Assembly (NCBI GenBank): GCA_965275905.1
Contig: CBDHYJ010000034.1
Coordinates: forward strand, 7,010-71,009
Direction: 5' to 3'
Source of the DNA: CBDAQD01 sp965275905
GTDB taxonomy: Bacteria > Pseudomonadota > Alphaproteobacteria > Rhizobiales > JAJFHC01
Length of the DNA stretch: 64,000 nt
Each line of letters starts with the position of its first letter. Positions within the stretch are counted from its first letter, which is position 1. A program made the position numbers and the translations under genes. The notes beneath the pieces are model-generated. The model was not told the DNA's origin and did not search any database. It was given only the letters and a program-made list of their open reading frames with translations. Shown here in pieces: positions 44,755 through 54,080 of the stretch.

Positions 44755-45672
44755 ATGGCTTCCTCTACCACGCCTCTGCCGATCGTGCATCATCCCGATT
44801 ATCAGGCGCCGCTTCGTCCTGACCACCGCTTTCCCATGGGCAAGTTCCGGCGTCTGGCGGAAGTGCTTGTCGAGGACGGGCATGTCGCGCCCGGCGGATA
44901 TTACGAGCCGATCGAATCGCCGCTCGGCTGGCTGACGCTTGCCCACGACGAGGACTACGTCGCCGCTGCGGTCGGAGGCCGGCTCGATGAAAAGGCGGAA
45001 CGGCGGATCGGGTTTCCGGTGACGGAAGCTGTGATCCGGCGTGGCCGGTTGGCGTCGTCGGGAACCGTTCTGGCGGGGCGCCTGGCGCTCGAACACGGCC
45101 TTGCCTGCAATACCGCGGGCGGCGGTCATCACGCCGCATTTGCCCATGGCGCCGGGTTTTGCGTCTTCAACGACGTTGCCATCGCTTCACGCGTGCTGCT
45201 TTCGGAAGGTGTCGTGCGCCGGATCATGGTGATCGATCTTGATGTGCATCAGGGCGACGGCACGGCGGACATCATGGCCGGTGACGACAGGGTTTTCACA
45301 CTCTCCATCCATGCCGAACGCAATTTCCCGGCACGCAAGAAGAAGAGCGATCTCGATATCGGCCTGGCGGACGGTACGGAAGACGGTGACTATCTCACCC
45401 TTGTAGAGAACCGTCTGCCGGGGCTGCTCGACACCGTGAAACCCGATCTTGTGTTTTACAACGCCGGCGTCGACCCTCATGCGGAGGATCGCCTCGGGCG
45501 TCTCTCCCTCAGCGATTCGGGGCTGCGTGCGCGGGATATGCTTGTTCTCGAGATGTGCCTGAAGCGCTCCATCCCGGTTGCCGGGGTCATTGGCGGCGGC
45601 TATGTCGATGACGTCGACGTGCTCGCCCGGCGGCACGCCATTCTGCACGAAACCGCAGCCTCCCTGATCTAA
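44755..45672 (+). CDS. Histone-deacetylase-family (acetylpolyamine amidohydrolase-like) hydrolase
   Basis: Zinc hydrolase of the HDAC/AcuC/ApaH superfamily. The 305-residue protein has the tandem His NTAGGGHHAAF, the metal ligands in VIDLDVHQGDGT, a third metal Asp in VFYNAGVDPHAEDRLGRL, and the late Gly-rich VIGGGYVDDVD loop. Bacterial members deacetylate acetyl-lysine, acetyl-CoA synthetase or polyamines; which applies here is not visible. The start is ATG 44755 (MASSTTPLPIVHHPDYQ); the frame extends up to 44653. Confidence 0.92.
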   Translation: MASSTTPLPIVHHPDYQAPLRPDHRFPMGKFRRLAEVLVEDGHVAPGGYYEPIESPLGWLTLAHDEDYVAAAVGGRLDEKAERRIGFPVTEAVIRRGRLASSGTVLAGRLALEHGLACNTAGGGHHAAFAHGAGFCVFNDVAIASRVLLSEGVVRRIMVIDLDVHQGDGTADIMAGDDRVFTLSIHAERNFPARKKKSDLDIGLADGTEDGDYLTLVENRLPGLLDTVKPDLVFYNAGVDPHAEDRLGRLSLSDSGLRARDMLVLEMCLKRSIPVAGVIGGGYVDDVDVLARRHAILHETAASLI

Positions 45673-45699
45673 GGCAAATCTCGCAGCGGCTGTATGCCG

Positions 45700-46302
45700 T
45701 CACAGCAGGACAACCGCCACCGAACCGGCCAGCAGGGTTGCCATGACGATGTTGAAAACCCGTACCTTGCGGTCGTCCTTGATCAGCCGGCGTATCATGA
45801 CCCCGCAGACCGCCCATACGCTGAGTGCCGGCAAGTTAACGGCTGCAAAGACTGCGATCAGCAGGATGAGGCTGGTGAGATAGTCTGACGGCTGCGTGTA
45901 GGACACGGTGACGGCCAGGGCCACGGCCCAGGCTTTCGGATTGACCAGTTGCAGCAACGCAGCCTGGGGAAACGATATGGGCTTCACCGCCGCATCATCT
46001 GACAACGTCACACGTCCGGCGCGCGCGATCTTTGACGCGAGCCACAGAATGTAGGCAGCGCATCCGAACTTGAGGCCGGTCGACAGTGCAGGATTGTCCC
46101 GGAGCAGTTGCCCGACGCCGAGCCCGACAAGGAACACCATGGTCAGGAAGCCGAGGCTGATTCCGAGAATGAGCGGTACCGAGCGGCGGAAACCGAAGTT
46201 CACGCCGGAAGCCAGCAGCAGGAAATTGCCGGGTCCCGGCGAGATTGACATCACGAACGCGAAGCCCGCGAGGGCCGCCATGGTGCTCAGGGTCATCGAC
46301 AA
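45700..46302 (-). CDS. LysE-family amino acid exporter
   Basis: A 200-residue membrane protein of the LysE/RhtB family with six hydrophobic segments and the N-terminal SISPGPGNFLLLASGVNFG motif of the family. It should export an amino acid or derivative. The start may be 46302 or 46296. It is divergent from an AraC-type regulator at 46394, the likely controller. Confidence 0.92.
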   Translation of the reverse strand: MSMTLSTMAALAGFAFVMSISPGPGNFLLLASGVNFGFRRSVPLILGISLGFLTMVFLVGLGVGQLLRDNPALSTGLKFGCAAYILWLASKIARAGRVTLSDDAAVKPISFPQAALLQLVNPKAWAVALAVTVSYTQPSDYLTSLILLIAVFAAVNLPALSVWAVCGVMIRRLIKDDRKVRVFNIVMATLLAGSVAVVLL

Positions 46303-46393
46303 TCACTCCGTCTGAATCCCTGGAAACCTGGCAATCTGCGATCGTTTCGTCACTGCTCATTAATCCAGAAAATTTATCCGAAAGTCTGATAAT

Positions 46394-47335
46394 ATGAGCG
46401 GAATGAAGAATTTTGATGCCCTATCCGATGTTCTTTCGTCGCTCCGCATCAGAGGCGACCTGTATTTTCGCGCCGATCTTCGCGGCGATTTCGCAGTCGA
46501 GTTGGGGGCTGAGCGGAGAATAATCCGTTTCCATCTGGTTCGGCGCGGCACCTGCTGGCTGACGCATGCAAACGGGCGGGTCGCGGAACTGACACAGGGC
46601 GATCTCATTATTGTCCCCAACGGGGCCTCGCAGGTGCTGTCCAGCGCTCCCGGACTGCCGGCGCGCCCGCTGGAAGAGCTCCTGGCCTCGGGCAATCTCT
46701 CTGACGGCTTGCTGCGCTATCAGGGAGAGGGAGATGGGATGACGACTCTGCTGTGCGGGTTTTGCGGTTTCGATGAGGGGATCGACCACCCGCTGATGAA
46801 GCAACTGCCCGATTTCCTGCTGCTGCAGCCTGGCAATCTCGGTGACCAGCCCTGGGTAACGGCGACACTGCGGCTGATGGAACTGGAAGCGGACCTTGCA
46901 GCGCAGGGCATGGGCGCGATCATCAGCAAGACACTTGAAATCGTGCTCGCACAGTTGCTGCGGCGGCTCTCCGCCTCGGATGCGATACAGGACAAAGGTT
47001 ATATGGAGGCGCTGGCGGACCCGCAGTTGTCACGCGCACTCGGTGCCATCCACGCCGCACCCCAGCAGAATTGGACGCTTACCGATCTTGCGAAAGAGGC
47101 GGGGTTGTCGCGCGCCCGCTTCGCCGAACGATTCACTGCGACAGTCGGCCAGCCGCCAGGCGCGTATCTGACGGCATGGCGCCTGATCAAGGCCCGCGAT
47201 CTTCTCAGGTCGACGGCGCTGAGTACGGAAGAGGTTGCGGCCAGATGCGGTTACGCTTCACTGCCATCCTTCACGCGGCGCTTCAAGAAAGCGTTCGGCG
47301 TCGGTCCCGGAACGTGGCGCCGGACCGCCCGGTGA
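46394..47335 (+). CDS. AraC-family regulator with cupin_6-type sensor domain
   Basis: A 313-residue regulator: an N-terminal cupin of the AraC-binding-like type (VRRGTCWLTHANG and LTQGDLIIVPNGA at about 50-80) and a C-terminal tandem helix-turn-helix (LAKEAGLSRARFAERFTATVG, then ARCGYASLPSFTRRFKKAFG). The start is ATG 46394 or ATG 46403. The divergent LysE gene suggests control of amino acid export. Confidence 0.93.
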   Translation: MSGMKNFDALSDVLSSLRIRGDLYFRADLRGDFAVELGAERRIIRFHLVRRGTCWLTHANGRVAELTQGDLIIVPNGASQVLSSAPGLPARPLEELLASGNLSDGLLRYQGEGDGMTTLLCGFCGFDEGIDHPLMKQLPDFLLLQPGNLGDQPWVTATLRLMELEADLAAQGMGAIISKTLEIVLAQLLRRLSASDAIQDKGYMEALADPQLSRALGAIHAAPQQNWTLTDLAKEAGLSRARFAERFTATVGQPPGAYLTAWRLIKARDLLRSTALSTEEVAARCGYASLPSFTRRFKKAFGVGPGTWRRTAR

Positions 47336-47384
47336 ATTCCGCAAAGACCCGCCGAGGCGGTCCATCCAGCGTGATGGCAGTCCT

Positions 47385-47669
47385 TTACGCGTCGCGGCGG
47401 GTAACGCTCGAATTGTTCGACATCGACTTCCACACGCGGACCACGAGCCAGATCGGGAACACGATGACGGCACCAAGCAGGAAGTAACGGAACAGCCATT
47501 CGAACGCTTCGAAACCGAGATCGTAGATCCGTTCGATCAGCCGGAAGAACGAATCGACAATGTCGAACGGACTCAGGCCGAGCACGGAAAGAATGAAGCC
47601 GACGAGCAGTGAGATGATCGCCAGCCGCAGGAGAACGGCTACTGGTTGTCCGCCAAAGAATGAGTTCAT
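47385..47669 (-). CDS. Small membrane protein (probably DUF6460)
   Basis: A 94-residue protein with two hydrophobic stretches (VAVLLRLAIISLLVGFILSVLG and FLLGAVIVFPIWLVVRVW). I believe it belongs to DUF6460, a small alphaproteobacterial membrane family of unknown function; this identification is tentative. It overlaps the end of the Pmp3-like gene by 4 bases and would be cotranscribed with it. Confidence 0.65.
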   Translation of the reverse strand: MNSFFGGQPVAVLLRLAIISLLVGFILSVLGLSPFDIVDSFFRLIERIYDLGFEAFEWLFRYFLLGAVIVFPIWLVVRVWKSMSNNSSVTRRDA

Positions 47670-47863
47670 GACGTTTCTCCGCGCATCATCCGATCGATCT
47701 TGCGGTCAGTCTCGAACTGGCTGAGGGCGTATACCGCCCAGATGGCCGCCGGCGCCCAGCCGATCAGCGTAATCTGCAGGATCAGGCACACTATACCGGC
47801 AATCGGCCGTCCGATGGTGAAAAACACAAAGAACGGAAGAAGGATGGCAAGCAGAAGGCGCAA
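47666..47863 (-). CDS. YqaE/Pmp3-type membrane protein
   Basis: A 65-residue hydrophobic protein with two segments (LLLAILLPFFVFFTIGRP and IVCLILQITLIGWAPAAIWAVYAL). The WxPxxIxAxYxL-like pattern matches the YqaE/Pmp3 family, associated with membrane potential and salt stress. It precedes the DUF6460-like gene with a 4-base overlap. Confidence 0.82.
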   Translation of the reverse strand: MRLLLAILLPFFVFFTIGRPIAGIVCLILQITLIGWAPAAIWAVYALSQFETDRKIDRMMRGETS

Positions 47864-47968
47864 GGCGAAAGGTCCTTTGTTTCAGGTCAACGCGAGCAAA
47901 ATGATCGGGTGAAGCCACACTCGGTCATTAGATAGTGATTCGGAGGCGAAATTACCAGTTCACGGCGG

Positions 47969-49399
47969 TCAGGAGCCGACCGGCGTGTGATTGAAGCCGG
48001 GCATGGCGAGCACCGCTTCCGCGCCGCCATACTGCTCCAGAAGGGCCTTCTGGTCGGCAAACGCGGCCGTATTGACCGCCTCCGGATCGAGGATTTTCCT
48101 CAGTTTCTGGTGCATTGCCCCGCATGCGGCCTGATGTTCGGGCTTCTCGCCCAGATCGTCCATTTCATGCGGATCGGTGCTCAGATCGAACAGTTGCGGC
48201 GCATGCCCGCCAGCGTAGTGAACATATTTCAGGTCGCGGTGGCGGAGCATAAAAAAGCCGCTGGGGCTGCCGCCGTCGTGATATTCGCTCAGGATTATCC
48301 TGTCGGGATCGGGGCGCGTCGCGATTCTGGCGAGCGACCTGCTCTGCCACGGCGACTGCAGCGGGCGTTCCCCCAGCCCCACGACATGTTCAACCGTTGC
48401 CGCGATATCCGTAATCGAAACCGGCGTGTCGTTCACACCCGCCGGTACGCCCGGCCCCGCCATGATCAGCGGAACACCGACCGAGTCCTCGTACATCACC
48501 GATTTGGCCCAGAACCCGTGATTGCCAAGCATCTCGCCGTGATCGGACAGGTAGATCACGACCGTATCACGGGCCGTGCCTGACGTTTCAAGCGCCTCGA
48601 GCACCTGACGGATGTTGTCATCGAGGAAACTGCACAGACCAAAATAGGCGCGTCTGGCAATCCGGCGCGTCTCGTCATTGAAATGCGCGTCATAGTCCCA
48701 GAATTGGGACATCTCCTGCAGCACCGGGTGGCGCGGCGGCTCGGCCAATCCGATCGGTTCCGGAATCTCGGCTCCTTCATAAAGATCGTAGAAGGGCTGC
48801 GGCGCGGTCAGCGGATAGTGCGGACTCACGAACGAAACAAACAGGGCCCAGGGTTCGTTGCGCAGCGCTCCGGCATACCGTCCGATCCAGCCGCGTGCCT
48901 GGTCCGTGATCTCCCGATCATAGTCCGTGTAGCTGGTATCGCCCGGCCCGACACCTTTCGCCATTTCAACGGCCTGATCAAATGCCGGCAACGGATCGCG
49001 GACCAGGCCCTGAGGCCAGCCCTTGCCGTCATTGGCCAGGTGCATCGGGATGATTTCCTCGCTGAACCCGTTGTCGTCGTCCCGGGACCGGAAATGCAGC
49101 TTGCCGACCGAGACAACCGTGTGGCCGCCGTCGCGCAGGCGATGCATCCAGCTTTCGATCTGGCCATGGTAGGGCTGGGCGGAAGACCAGCAGCGATTTT
49201 CGTGCACATGCGTGCCCGTCGCGAGGCAGGCGCGTGCCGGAACGCAGATCGGCGAGGGCGTGTAGGCGCGGGTGAACCGGGTGCCAATATCCGCAAGCCG
49301 GTCGAGCGTCGGCGTTTGGGCGACCGGATGGCCGTAGCAGCCGGCGGCAGAGCGTGCATGTTCATCCGAGCACAGGATCAGAACGTTCTTTCCGGTCAT
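47969..49399 (-). CDS. Type I sulfatase family protein
   Basis: Alkaline-phosphatase-superfamily hydrolase, 476 residues, with the sulfatase signature C-x-P-x-R at Cys52 (SPICVPARACLATG), which is converted to formylglycine by a maturase. Metal ligands are expected in LILCSDEHARS (Asp12) and YLSDHGEMLGNHG. The substrate could be choline-O-sulfate or a phosphonate monoester, judged only from the signature and length. There is no signal peptide. No maturase is in the window. Confidence 0.88.
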   Translation of the reverse strand: MTGKNVLILCSDEHARSAAGCYGHPVAQTPTLDRLADIGTRFTRAYTPSPICVPARACLATGTHVHENRCWSSAQPYHGQIESWMHRLRDGGHTVVSVGKLHFRSRDDDNGFSEEIIPMHLANDGKGWPQGLVRDPLPAFDQAVEMAKGVGPGDTSYTDYDREITDQARGWIGRYAGALRNEPWALFVSFVSPHYPLTAPQPFYDLYEGAEIPEPIGLAEPPRHPVLQEMSQFWDYDAHFNDETRRIARRAYFGLCSFLDDNIRQVLEALETSGTARDTVVIYLSDHGEMLGNHGFWAKSVMYEDSVGVPLIMAGPGVPAGVNDTPVSITDIAATVEHVVGLGERPLQSPWQSRSLARIATRPDPDRIILSEYHDGGSPSGFFMLRHRDLKYVHYAGGHAPQLFDLSTDPHEMDDLGEKPEHQAACGAMHQKLRKILDPEAVNTAAFADQKALLEQYGGAEAVLAMPGFNHTPVGS

Positions 49400-49509
49400 C
49401 CGCAGCAGTCCTCCGGATCGTAAAACAAGCGCATGTCGGCAGAACGATACAATCTGGTGCCATCTCGCTCTAGACTGCAGCGCGAATCGTCGTTTTTACA
49501 GCGGGAATC

Positions 49510-52047
49510 ATGTCTGACCGGACCGGTACCAAGGAGCGAAGCCAAGTGACGGCTCTCCCGGAGGAGTTCGCCGACTGGTTCGCCGCGCGCGGCTGGCAAC
49601 CGCGAACGCATCAGCTTGAGGTTCTTGATACGGCGCTCTCCGGCCGGTCGGTCCTGCTGATCGCGCCGACCGGCGGTGGCAAGACGCTGGCCGGCTTCCT
49701 GCCGAGCCTCGTTGAACTGGCTGGCGCCGGGCGAAAGCCGGGCGGAGGCAAGTCCGGACTGCATACGCTCTACATTTCTCCGCTGAAGGCTCTCGCCGTT
49801 GACGTGGCGCGCAATCTGGAGATGCCGATCGACGAAATCGGGCTCGATATCCGGGTCGAAACCCGTACCGGCGATACGCCGCAATCCAAGCGGCGGAGAC
49901 AGCTCACCTCGCCGCCGGACATTCTGATGACGACCCCCGAACAGGTGGCACTTTTGATCGCGAACGACAATGCAGAGCGGTATTTCGCGGGTCTCAAATC
50001 CATCGTCCTCGATGAACTGCATGCTCTGGCGCCGTCCAAACGCGGCTCTTTGCTGGCGCTGGGACTGGCGCGGCTCGCAACGATTGCGCCGGACTGCCGC
50101 CGCATCGGTCTGTCGGCGACGGTTGCTCAACCGGATGATTTGCGCGCCTTTCTCGTTCCACAGGGCGATGGAAGAGACAGAACCCTGAGCAACTTCGTAA
50201 CCGTTGAAGACGGCGCCAGGCCCGATATCAGTATTCTGGAATCGTCCGAACGTGTGCCGTGGTCGGGTCATTCGGCGCGATACGCCTATCCTGAGGTCTA
50301 CGATGCCATCCGGGCCAACAAGATGGTCCTGATCTTCGTCAACACCCGGTCGCAGGCCGAGATGGTGTTTCAGGATCTGTGGCGCCAGAACGAGGATGTG
50401 CTCCCCATCGCGCTTCATCATGGTTCCCTCGATGTCGGCCAGCGGCGCAAGGTCGAGGCGGCCATGGCCGACGGGAAACTGCGTGCGGTTGTCTGCACCT
50501 CGACGCTGGATCTCGGAATCGACTGGGGTGACGTCGATCTGGTCATCAACATCGGCGCGCCCAAGGGTGCCAGCCGGCTGATGCAGCGGATCGGCCGGGC
50601 CAATCACCGTATGGACGAGCCCAGCCGCGCGTTGCTTGTCCCGGCCAATCGCTTCGAGGTCCTGGAGTGTCGCGCGGCACAGGAGGCCGCCGCGCGCGGC
50701 GATCAGGACAGCCAGCCGCCACTCGAGCGGCCGCTCGACGTGCTGGCCCAGCACGTCATGGGGACGGCCTGCGCCGGACCGTTTTTTGCAGACGACCTGT
50801 TCGCGGAAGTCAGAAGCGCGTCGGTCTACGCCAGCCTGACCCGCGAGGAATTCGATCGCGTCATCGACTTCGTTGCGACCGGCGGTTATGCGTTGCGCAG
50901 CTACGACAGGTTTGCACGCCTGAAAGTGCAGCCGGACGGACGCTATCGCCTGGCCCACCCCCGCATGGCGCAGCAGTACCGCCTGAACATCGGCACGATT
51001 GTCGAGGCGCCCATGCTGAAAGTGAGGCTCGTGCGCCGCAGGACGGCCGGCGGAAAGACGCTTCCGGCACGCGGCGGCCGGGTTCTGGGTGAGATCGAGG
51101 AATGGTTCATCGATCAGTTGGCGCCTGGCGATACATTCCTTTTCGCGGGGCAAATTCTGCGGTTCGAGGGGCTGTCGGAGACCGAAGCGCTTGTCAGCCG
51201 GTCAAATGCCGAGGAACCGAAGATCCCGTCCTACATGGGAGGCAAGTTCCCGCTCTCAACCTATCTGGCCGACCGGGTACGGCAGATGCTGGCGAGTCCC
51301 GAGGACTGGCGCCATCTGCCTGCCCAGGTTCGCGAATGGCTGTCTATTCAGAGATACAAGTCTGTTCTGCCCGATCCTCAGGACCTGCTGGTCGAGACGT
51401 TCCCGCGCGGCAGCCGTTATTATCTGGTCTGCTATCCGTTCGAAGGCCGGCTCGCGCACCAGACTCTCGGCATGTTGCTGACGCGCCGCCTGGAGCGTCT
51501 CGGTGCTCGTCCGCTGGGCTTCGTCGCGAGCGAATACGCGCTCGCCGTCTGGGGGCTGCGGGACTTGAGCCTGATGAGCCATGCCGGAAAGCTGTCATTT
51601 GCCAGCCTTTTCGATGAAGACATGCTGGGAGACGACCTGGATGCATGGCTGGCGGAATCGAGCCTGATGAAACGCACGTTCCGGGCCTGCGCCATTATCG
51701 CCGGGCTGATTGAGCGCCGGTTCCCCGGCCAGGAGAAAACGGGCCGCCAGGTCACTGTCTCTTCGGACCTGATCTACGACGTGCTTCGAGAGCACGAGCC
51801 GGATCACATTCTGCTTCGCGCGACCTGGGACGATGCGGCCTCCGGACTGCTGGATATCTCGAGACTGGGAGACCTTCTGCGCCGCGTGCGCGGGCGCATC
51901 GTCCACCGGTCGCTCGACGCGGTCTCGCCGCTGGCGGTCCCGGTGATGCTTGAGATTGGGCGCGAACCGGTTTATGGCGAAGCGAGCGAGGCGCTGCTGG
52001 CCGAGGCAGCGGACGCTCTGATCGAGGAGGCAACGAGGCTTGTCTGA
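49510..52047 (+). CDS. Lhr-type DEXH helicase, ligase-associated
   Basis: A large superfamily 2 helicase of 845 residues. Walker A is APTGGGKT at 52-59 and motif II is DELH (VLDELHALAPSKRG) near residue 168, with LSATV as motif III. A C-terminal winged-helix/Lhr extension follows. It belongs to the ligase-associated branch of Lhr, which forms a DNA-repair operon with an ATP-dependent DNA ligase, an exonuclease and PdeM. Here only PdeM follows; no ligase gene is in the window. It starts at ATG 49510. Confidence 0.93.
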   Translation: MSDRTGTKERSQVTALPEEFADWFAARGWQPRTHQLEVLDTALSGRSVLLIAPTGGGKTLAGFLPSLVELAGAGRKPGGGKSGLHTLYISPLKALAVDVARNLEMPIDEIGLDIRVETRTGDTPQSKRRRQLTSPPDILMTTPEQVALLIANDNAERYFAGLKSIVLDELHALAPSKRGSLLALGLARLATIAPDCRRIGLSATVAQPDDLRAFLVPQGDGRDRTLSNFVTVEDGARPDISILESSERVPWSGHSARYAYPEVYDAIRANKMVLIFVNTRSQAEMVFQDLWRQNEDVLPIALHHGSLDVGQRRKVEAAMADGKLRAVVCTSTLDLGIDWGDVDLVINIGAPKGASRLMQRIGRANHRMDEPSRALLVPANRFEVLECRAAQEAAARGDQDSQPPLERPLDVLAQHVMGTACAGPFFADDLFAEVRSASVYASLTREEFDRVIDFVATGGYALRSYDRFARLKVQPDGRYRLAHPRMAQQYRLNIGTIVEAPMLKVRLVRRRTAGGKTLPARGGRVLGEIEEWFIDQLAPGDTFLFAGQILRFEGLSETEALVSRSNAEEPKIPSYMGGKFPLSTYLADRVRQMLASPEDWRHLPAQVREWLSIQRYKSVLPDPQDLLVETFPRGSRYYLVCYPFEGRLAHQTLGMLLTRRLERLGARPLGFVASEYALAVWGLRDLSLMSHAGKLSFASLFDEDMLGDDLDAWLAESSLMKRTFRACAIIAGLIERRFPGQEKTGRQVTVSSDLIYDVLREHEPDHILLRATWDDAASGLLDISRLGDLLRRVRGRIVHRSLDAVSPLAVPVMLEIGREPVYGEASEALLAEAADALIEEATRLV

Positions 52048-52774
52048 ACCGGCGTCGGACAGGAATCAGCAGCAATCGCCACCAGAACCTGCGGCGCGAG
52101 AGCTGAAGATTTGTGGAATGGAGGCGACGCCCGATACCAGCGGCGCGCTCTATGTTCAGAGCGTCGACACCCTGATTGTCTCGGATCTCCATTTCGAGAA
52201 GGGGTCTTCGTTTGCAGCCCGGGGTGTGCATCTCCCGCCATATGACACGCGCTCCACCCTGGGGCTCCTGGAGCAGGTCTGCGAGAAGTATCGCCCGTCA
52301 ACGGTCATCGCGTTGGGCGACAGTTTTCACGACGGCGGAGCGGCGGCACGCATGTCCGGTGATGATCGTCAGCGCATTCACGCTCTGACGGATGCGCAGA
52401 ACTGGATCTGGGTCACTGGCAATCACGATCCCGAGCCGCCGGATGATCTTGGCGGCACAGTCGCGGAACAGGTCGAGATCGGCCCACTCACTCTGCGGCA
52501 CGAGCCGCAGCCGGCACCCGCGACCGGAGAGATTGCCGGACACCTTCACCCGGCAGCCGTGGTCGTGATGCGCGGCCGGAGGCTGCGGCGGCGCTGTTTC
52601 GTCACCGATGCAACCCGGCTGATCATGCCGGCTTTCGGTGCCTATACCGGCGGGCTGAATGTTCGGGCGAAGGCCTTTGCGGGGCTGTTTTCCGGCCTCA
52701 AGTTCAATGCCTGGATGATCGGGCGTGATGGCGTCTATCCGGTAAGCGGTCGGCGCCTGCGTGCGGAAACCTAG
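52040..52774 (+). CDS. pdeM: Ligase-associated DNA-damage-response endonuclease PdeM
   Basis: A calcineurin-like metallophosphoesterase of 244 residues. The metal-binding motifs are all present: LIVSDLHFEKG, ALGDSFHDGG, WVTGNHDPE, and AGHLHPA. Paired with the Lhr-type helicase at 49510 it matches the PdeM subfamily, an endonuclease-type repair partner. It begins with a TTG start at 52040 and overlaps the helicase by 8 bases; a downstream in-frame start would give about 214 residues and is possible. Confidence 0.93.
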   Translation: MSEPASDRNQQQSPPEPAARELKICGMEATPDTSGALYVQSVDTLIVSDLHFEKGSSFAARGVHLPPYDTRSTLGLLEQVCEKYRPSTVIALGDSFHDGGAAARMSGDDRQRIHALTDAQNWIWVTGNHDPEPPDDLGGTVAEQVEIGPLTLRHEPQPAPATGEIAGHLHPAAVVVMRGRRLRRRCFVTDATRLIMPAFGAYTGGLNVRAKAFAGLFSGLKFNAWMIGRDGVYPVSGRRLRAET

Positions 52775-52777
52775 ACG

Positions 52778-53257
52778 TCATCCTACGATCAGTTTGGCAA
52801 TTCCGGCCACCAGACAGGCGACAGCAACAGTCGTCAACTGAAGTCTCAGCGTGCCGTACCAGCGGGGCAACCGGCCCTGTTCGACACTCATGACGTCCCA
52901 GAGGCACTGCACGATGAAGCCCGTGATGAGTATGCCGAGAGCCAGGATTGGTCCCGGCAGGAATGCCACCCAGGCGACAATGGACGGCAACACGCTCAGG
53001 CCCAGTTCGCGATTGCGGTCCGGTCCGGCAAGCGGCCCGATGCAGACCCCCCAGCGCACGCCGCCCAGGAACGACAGGATGACAGCACCATAGGCCATGA
53101 GCATCTTGTGCGCTGTCGCCGCGGTGCCGGCGTCCGTTGCGAACCAAATCAGGCCGGCGGTCAGCAAGAACGGCAGCAGGCCGGCATAGCCCATCAGGCG
53201 GGCGATGCCCGGCATCTCCTTCCGATCTCCGATCTGGTCTGTCGAATATTGTACCAT
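52778..53257 (-). CDS. DUF3429 membrane protein
   Basis: A 159-residue protein with about five hydrophobic stretches (GYAGLLPFLLTAGLIWFATD is the first), recognised as DUF3429 from the SFLGGVRWGVCIGPL region. Its function is not known. It lies 3 bases beyond pdeM on the opposite strand (convergent). Confidence 0.85.
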   Translation of the reverse strand: MVQYSTDQIGDRKEMPGIARLMGYAGLLPFLLTAGLIWFATDAGTAATAHKMLMAYGAVILSFLGGVRWGVCIGPLAGPDRNRELGLSVLPSIVAWVAFLPGPILALGILITGFIVQCLWDVMSVEQGRLPRWYGTLRLQLTTVAVACLVAGIAKLIVG

Positions 53258-53290
53258 CGCCGTCCGAAAAACGCGTTGTGGCGACCCGGA

Positions 53291-54079
53291 TCAGCGGTTG
53301 CGGAATGCGACCGCGGCGAGCCAGCCCGAGAACAGGGCAAGCATGACCGCAACGACGCCGTAGAGCAATGGTTGCCGGTGAGCGAGGTTAAAGACGAATC
53401 GCTCGAAACCGCTCTTGTTGATGTAAAGCGGTGAGGCCTGTGCGTGGATGACGTTGCCTTCGCGGAACAGGAACACCTCCGCGGTGTAGATCCCGATCGG
53501 AACGTTTGCGGGGATATCGACGTTGGCCCGGAACAGCGTATTGCCCAGGAACGTGACGCCCCCGGCAACCTCGGTATAGAGCTCCTGTTCTTTCATCAGC
53601 CTGACAATGGCTTCGCTATATGGCGTCTCCTCCCGGGATGTTTCGGTGACGCCCTTTCTCTGGATGAATCGCATGTACCGCGTGCCGATCTGGTGGCGCT
53701 CCAGAACCTCTTTCGACGCAATCGCCTCCAGAGGGCGGGTGCTGACGACGGCGTAATATCCGGGAACGCCCTCGAACGTTTCCGCGCCAAAATTCATCCA
53801 GATGCCGGCGATCCGCGACTTCTCGCGAACCGTGATGTCCTGTGCCGGTCCTCTCACGACAACCACGATGTCTCGCGCGAGCGCCCTTATCTCGGGCGAC
53901 TCCGTCTCGACCGCTCCGAACAGCAGGAGCTGCGTGCCTGTAAAGTTGGACCGGATTGCCACCAGATGATCGGAGAGATCGGTGACCAGTTCCTCGCCGC
54001 GGCTGACAGTCGGATTGGCAACCAGCCCATAGACTGCGACCAGGAAGGCGAGGACGGTGGCTCTCAGGCGCGACGACAT
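53291..54079 (-). CDS. TIGR02186 family protein, paired with TSUP gene
   Basis: A 262-residue membrane-anchored, exported protein: N-terminal signal at about 1-28, a soluble domain with VTDLSDHLVAIRSNFTGTQLLLFG and VTFLGNTLFRANVDIPANVPIG, and a C-terminal membrane segment at about 235-258 (LLYGVVAVMLALFSGWL). It matches TIGR02186, a family of unknown function. It follows the TSUP permease gene after one base and is likely its partner. Confidence 0.88.
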   Translation of the reverse strand: MSSRLRATVLAFLVAVYGLVANPTVSRGEELVTDLSDHLVAIRSNFTGTQLLLFGAVETESPEIRALARDIVVVVRGPAQDITVREKSRIAGIWMNFGAETFEGVPGYYAVVSTRPLEAIASKEVLERHQIGTRYMRFIQRKGVTETSREETPYSEAIVRLMKEQELYTEVAGGVTFLGNTLFRANVDIPANVPIGIYTAEVFLFREGNVIHAQASPLYINKSGFERFVFNLAHRQPLLYGVVAVMLALFSGWLAAVAFRNR

Positions 54080-54080
54080 C

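Noticed and set aside
49396..51153. A 585-codon minus-strand frame over the Lhr helicase
   Set aside because: It is the complement of a strongly coding gene with all helicase motifs; the translation is Arg/Gln-rich and has no domain.
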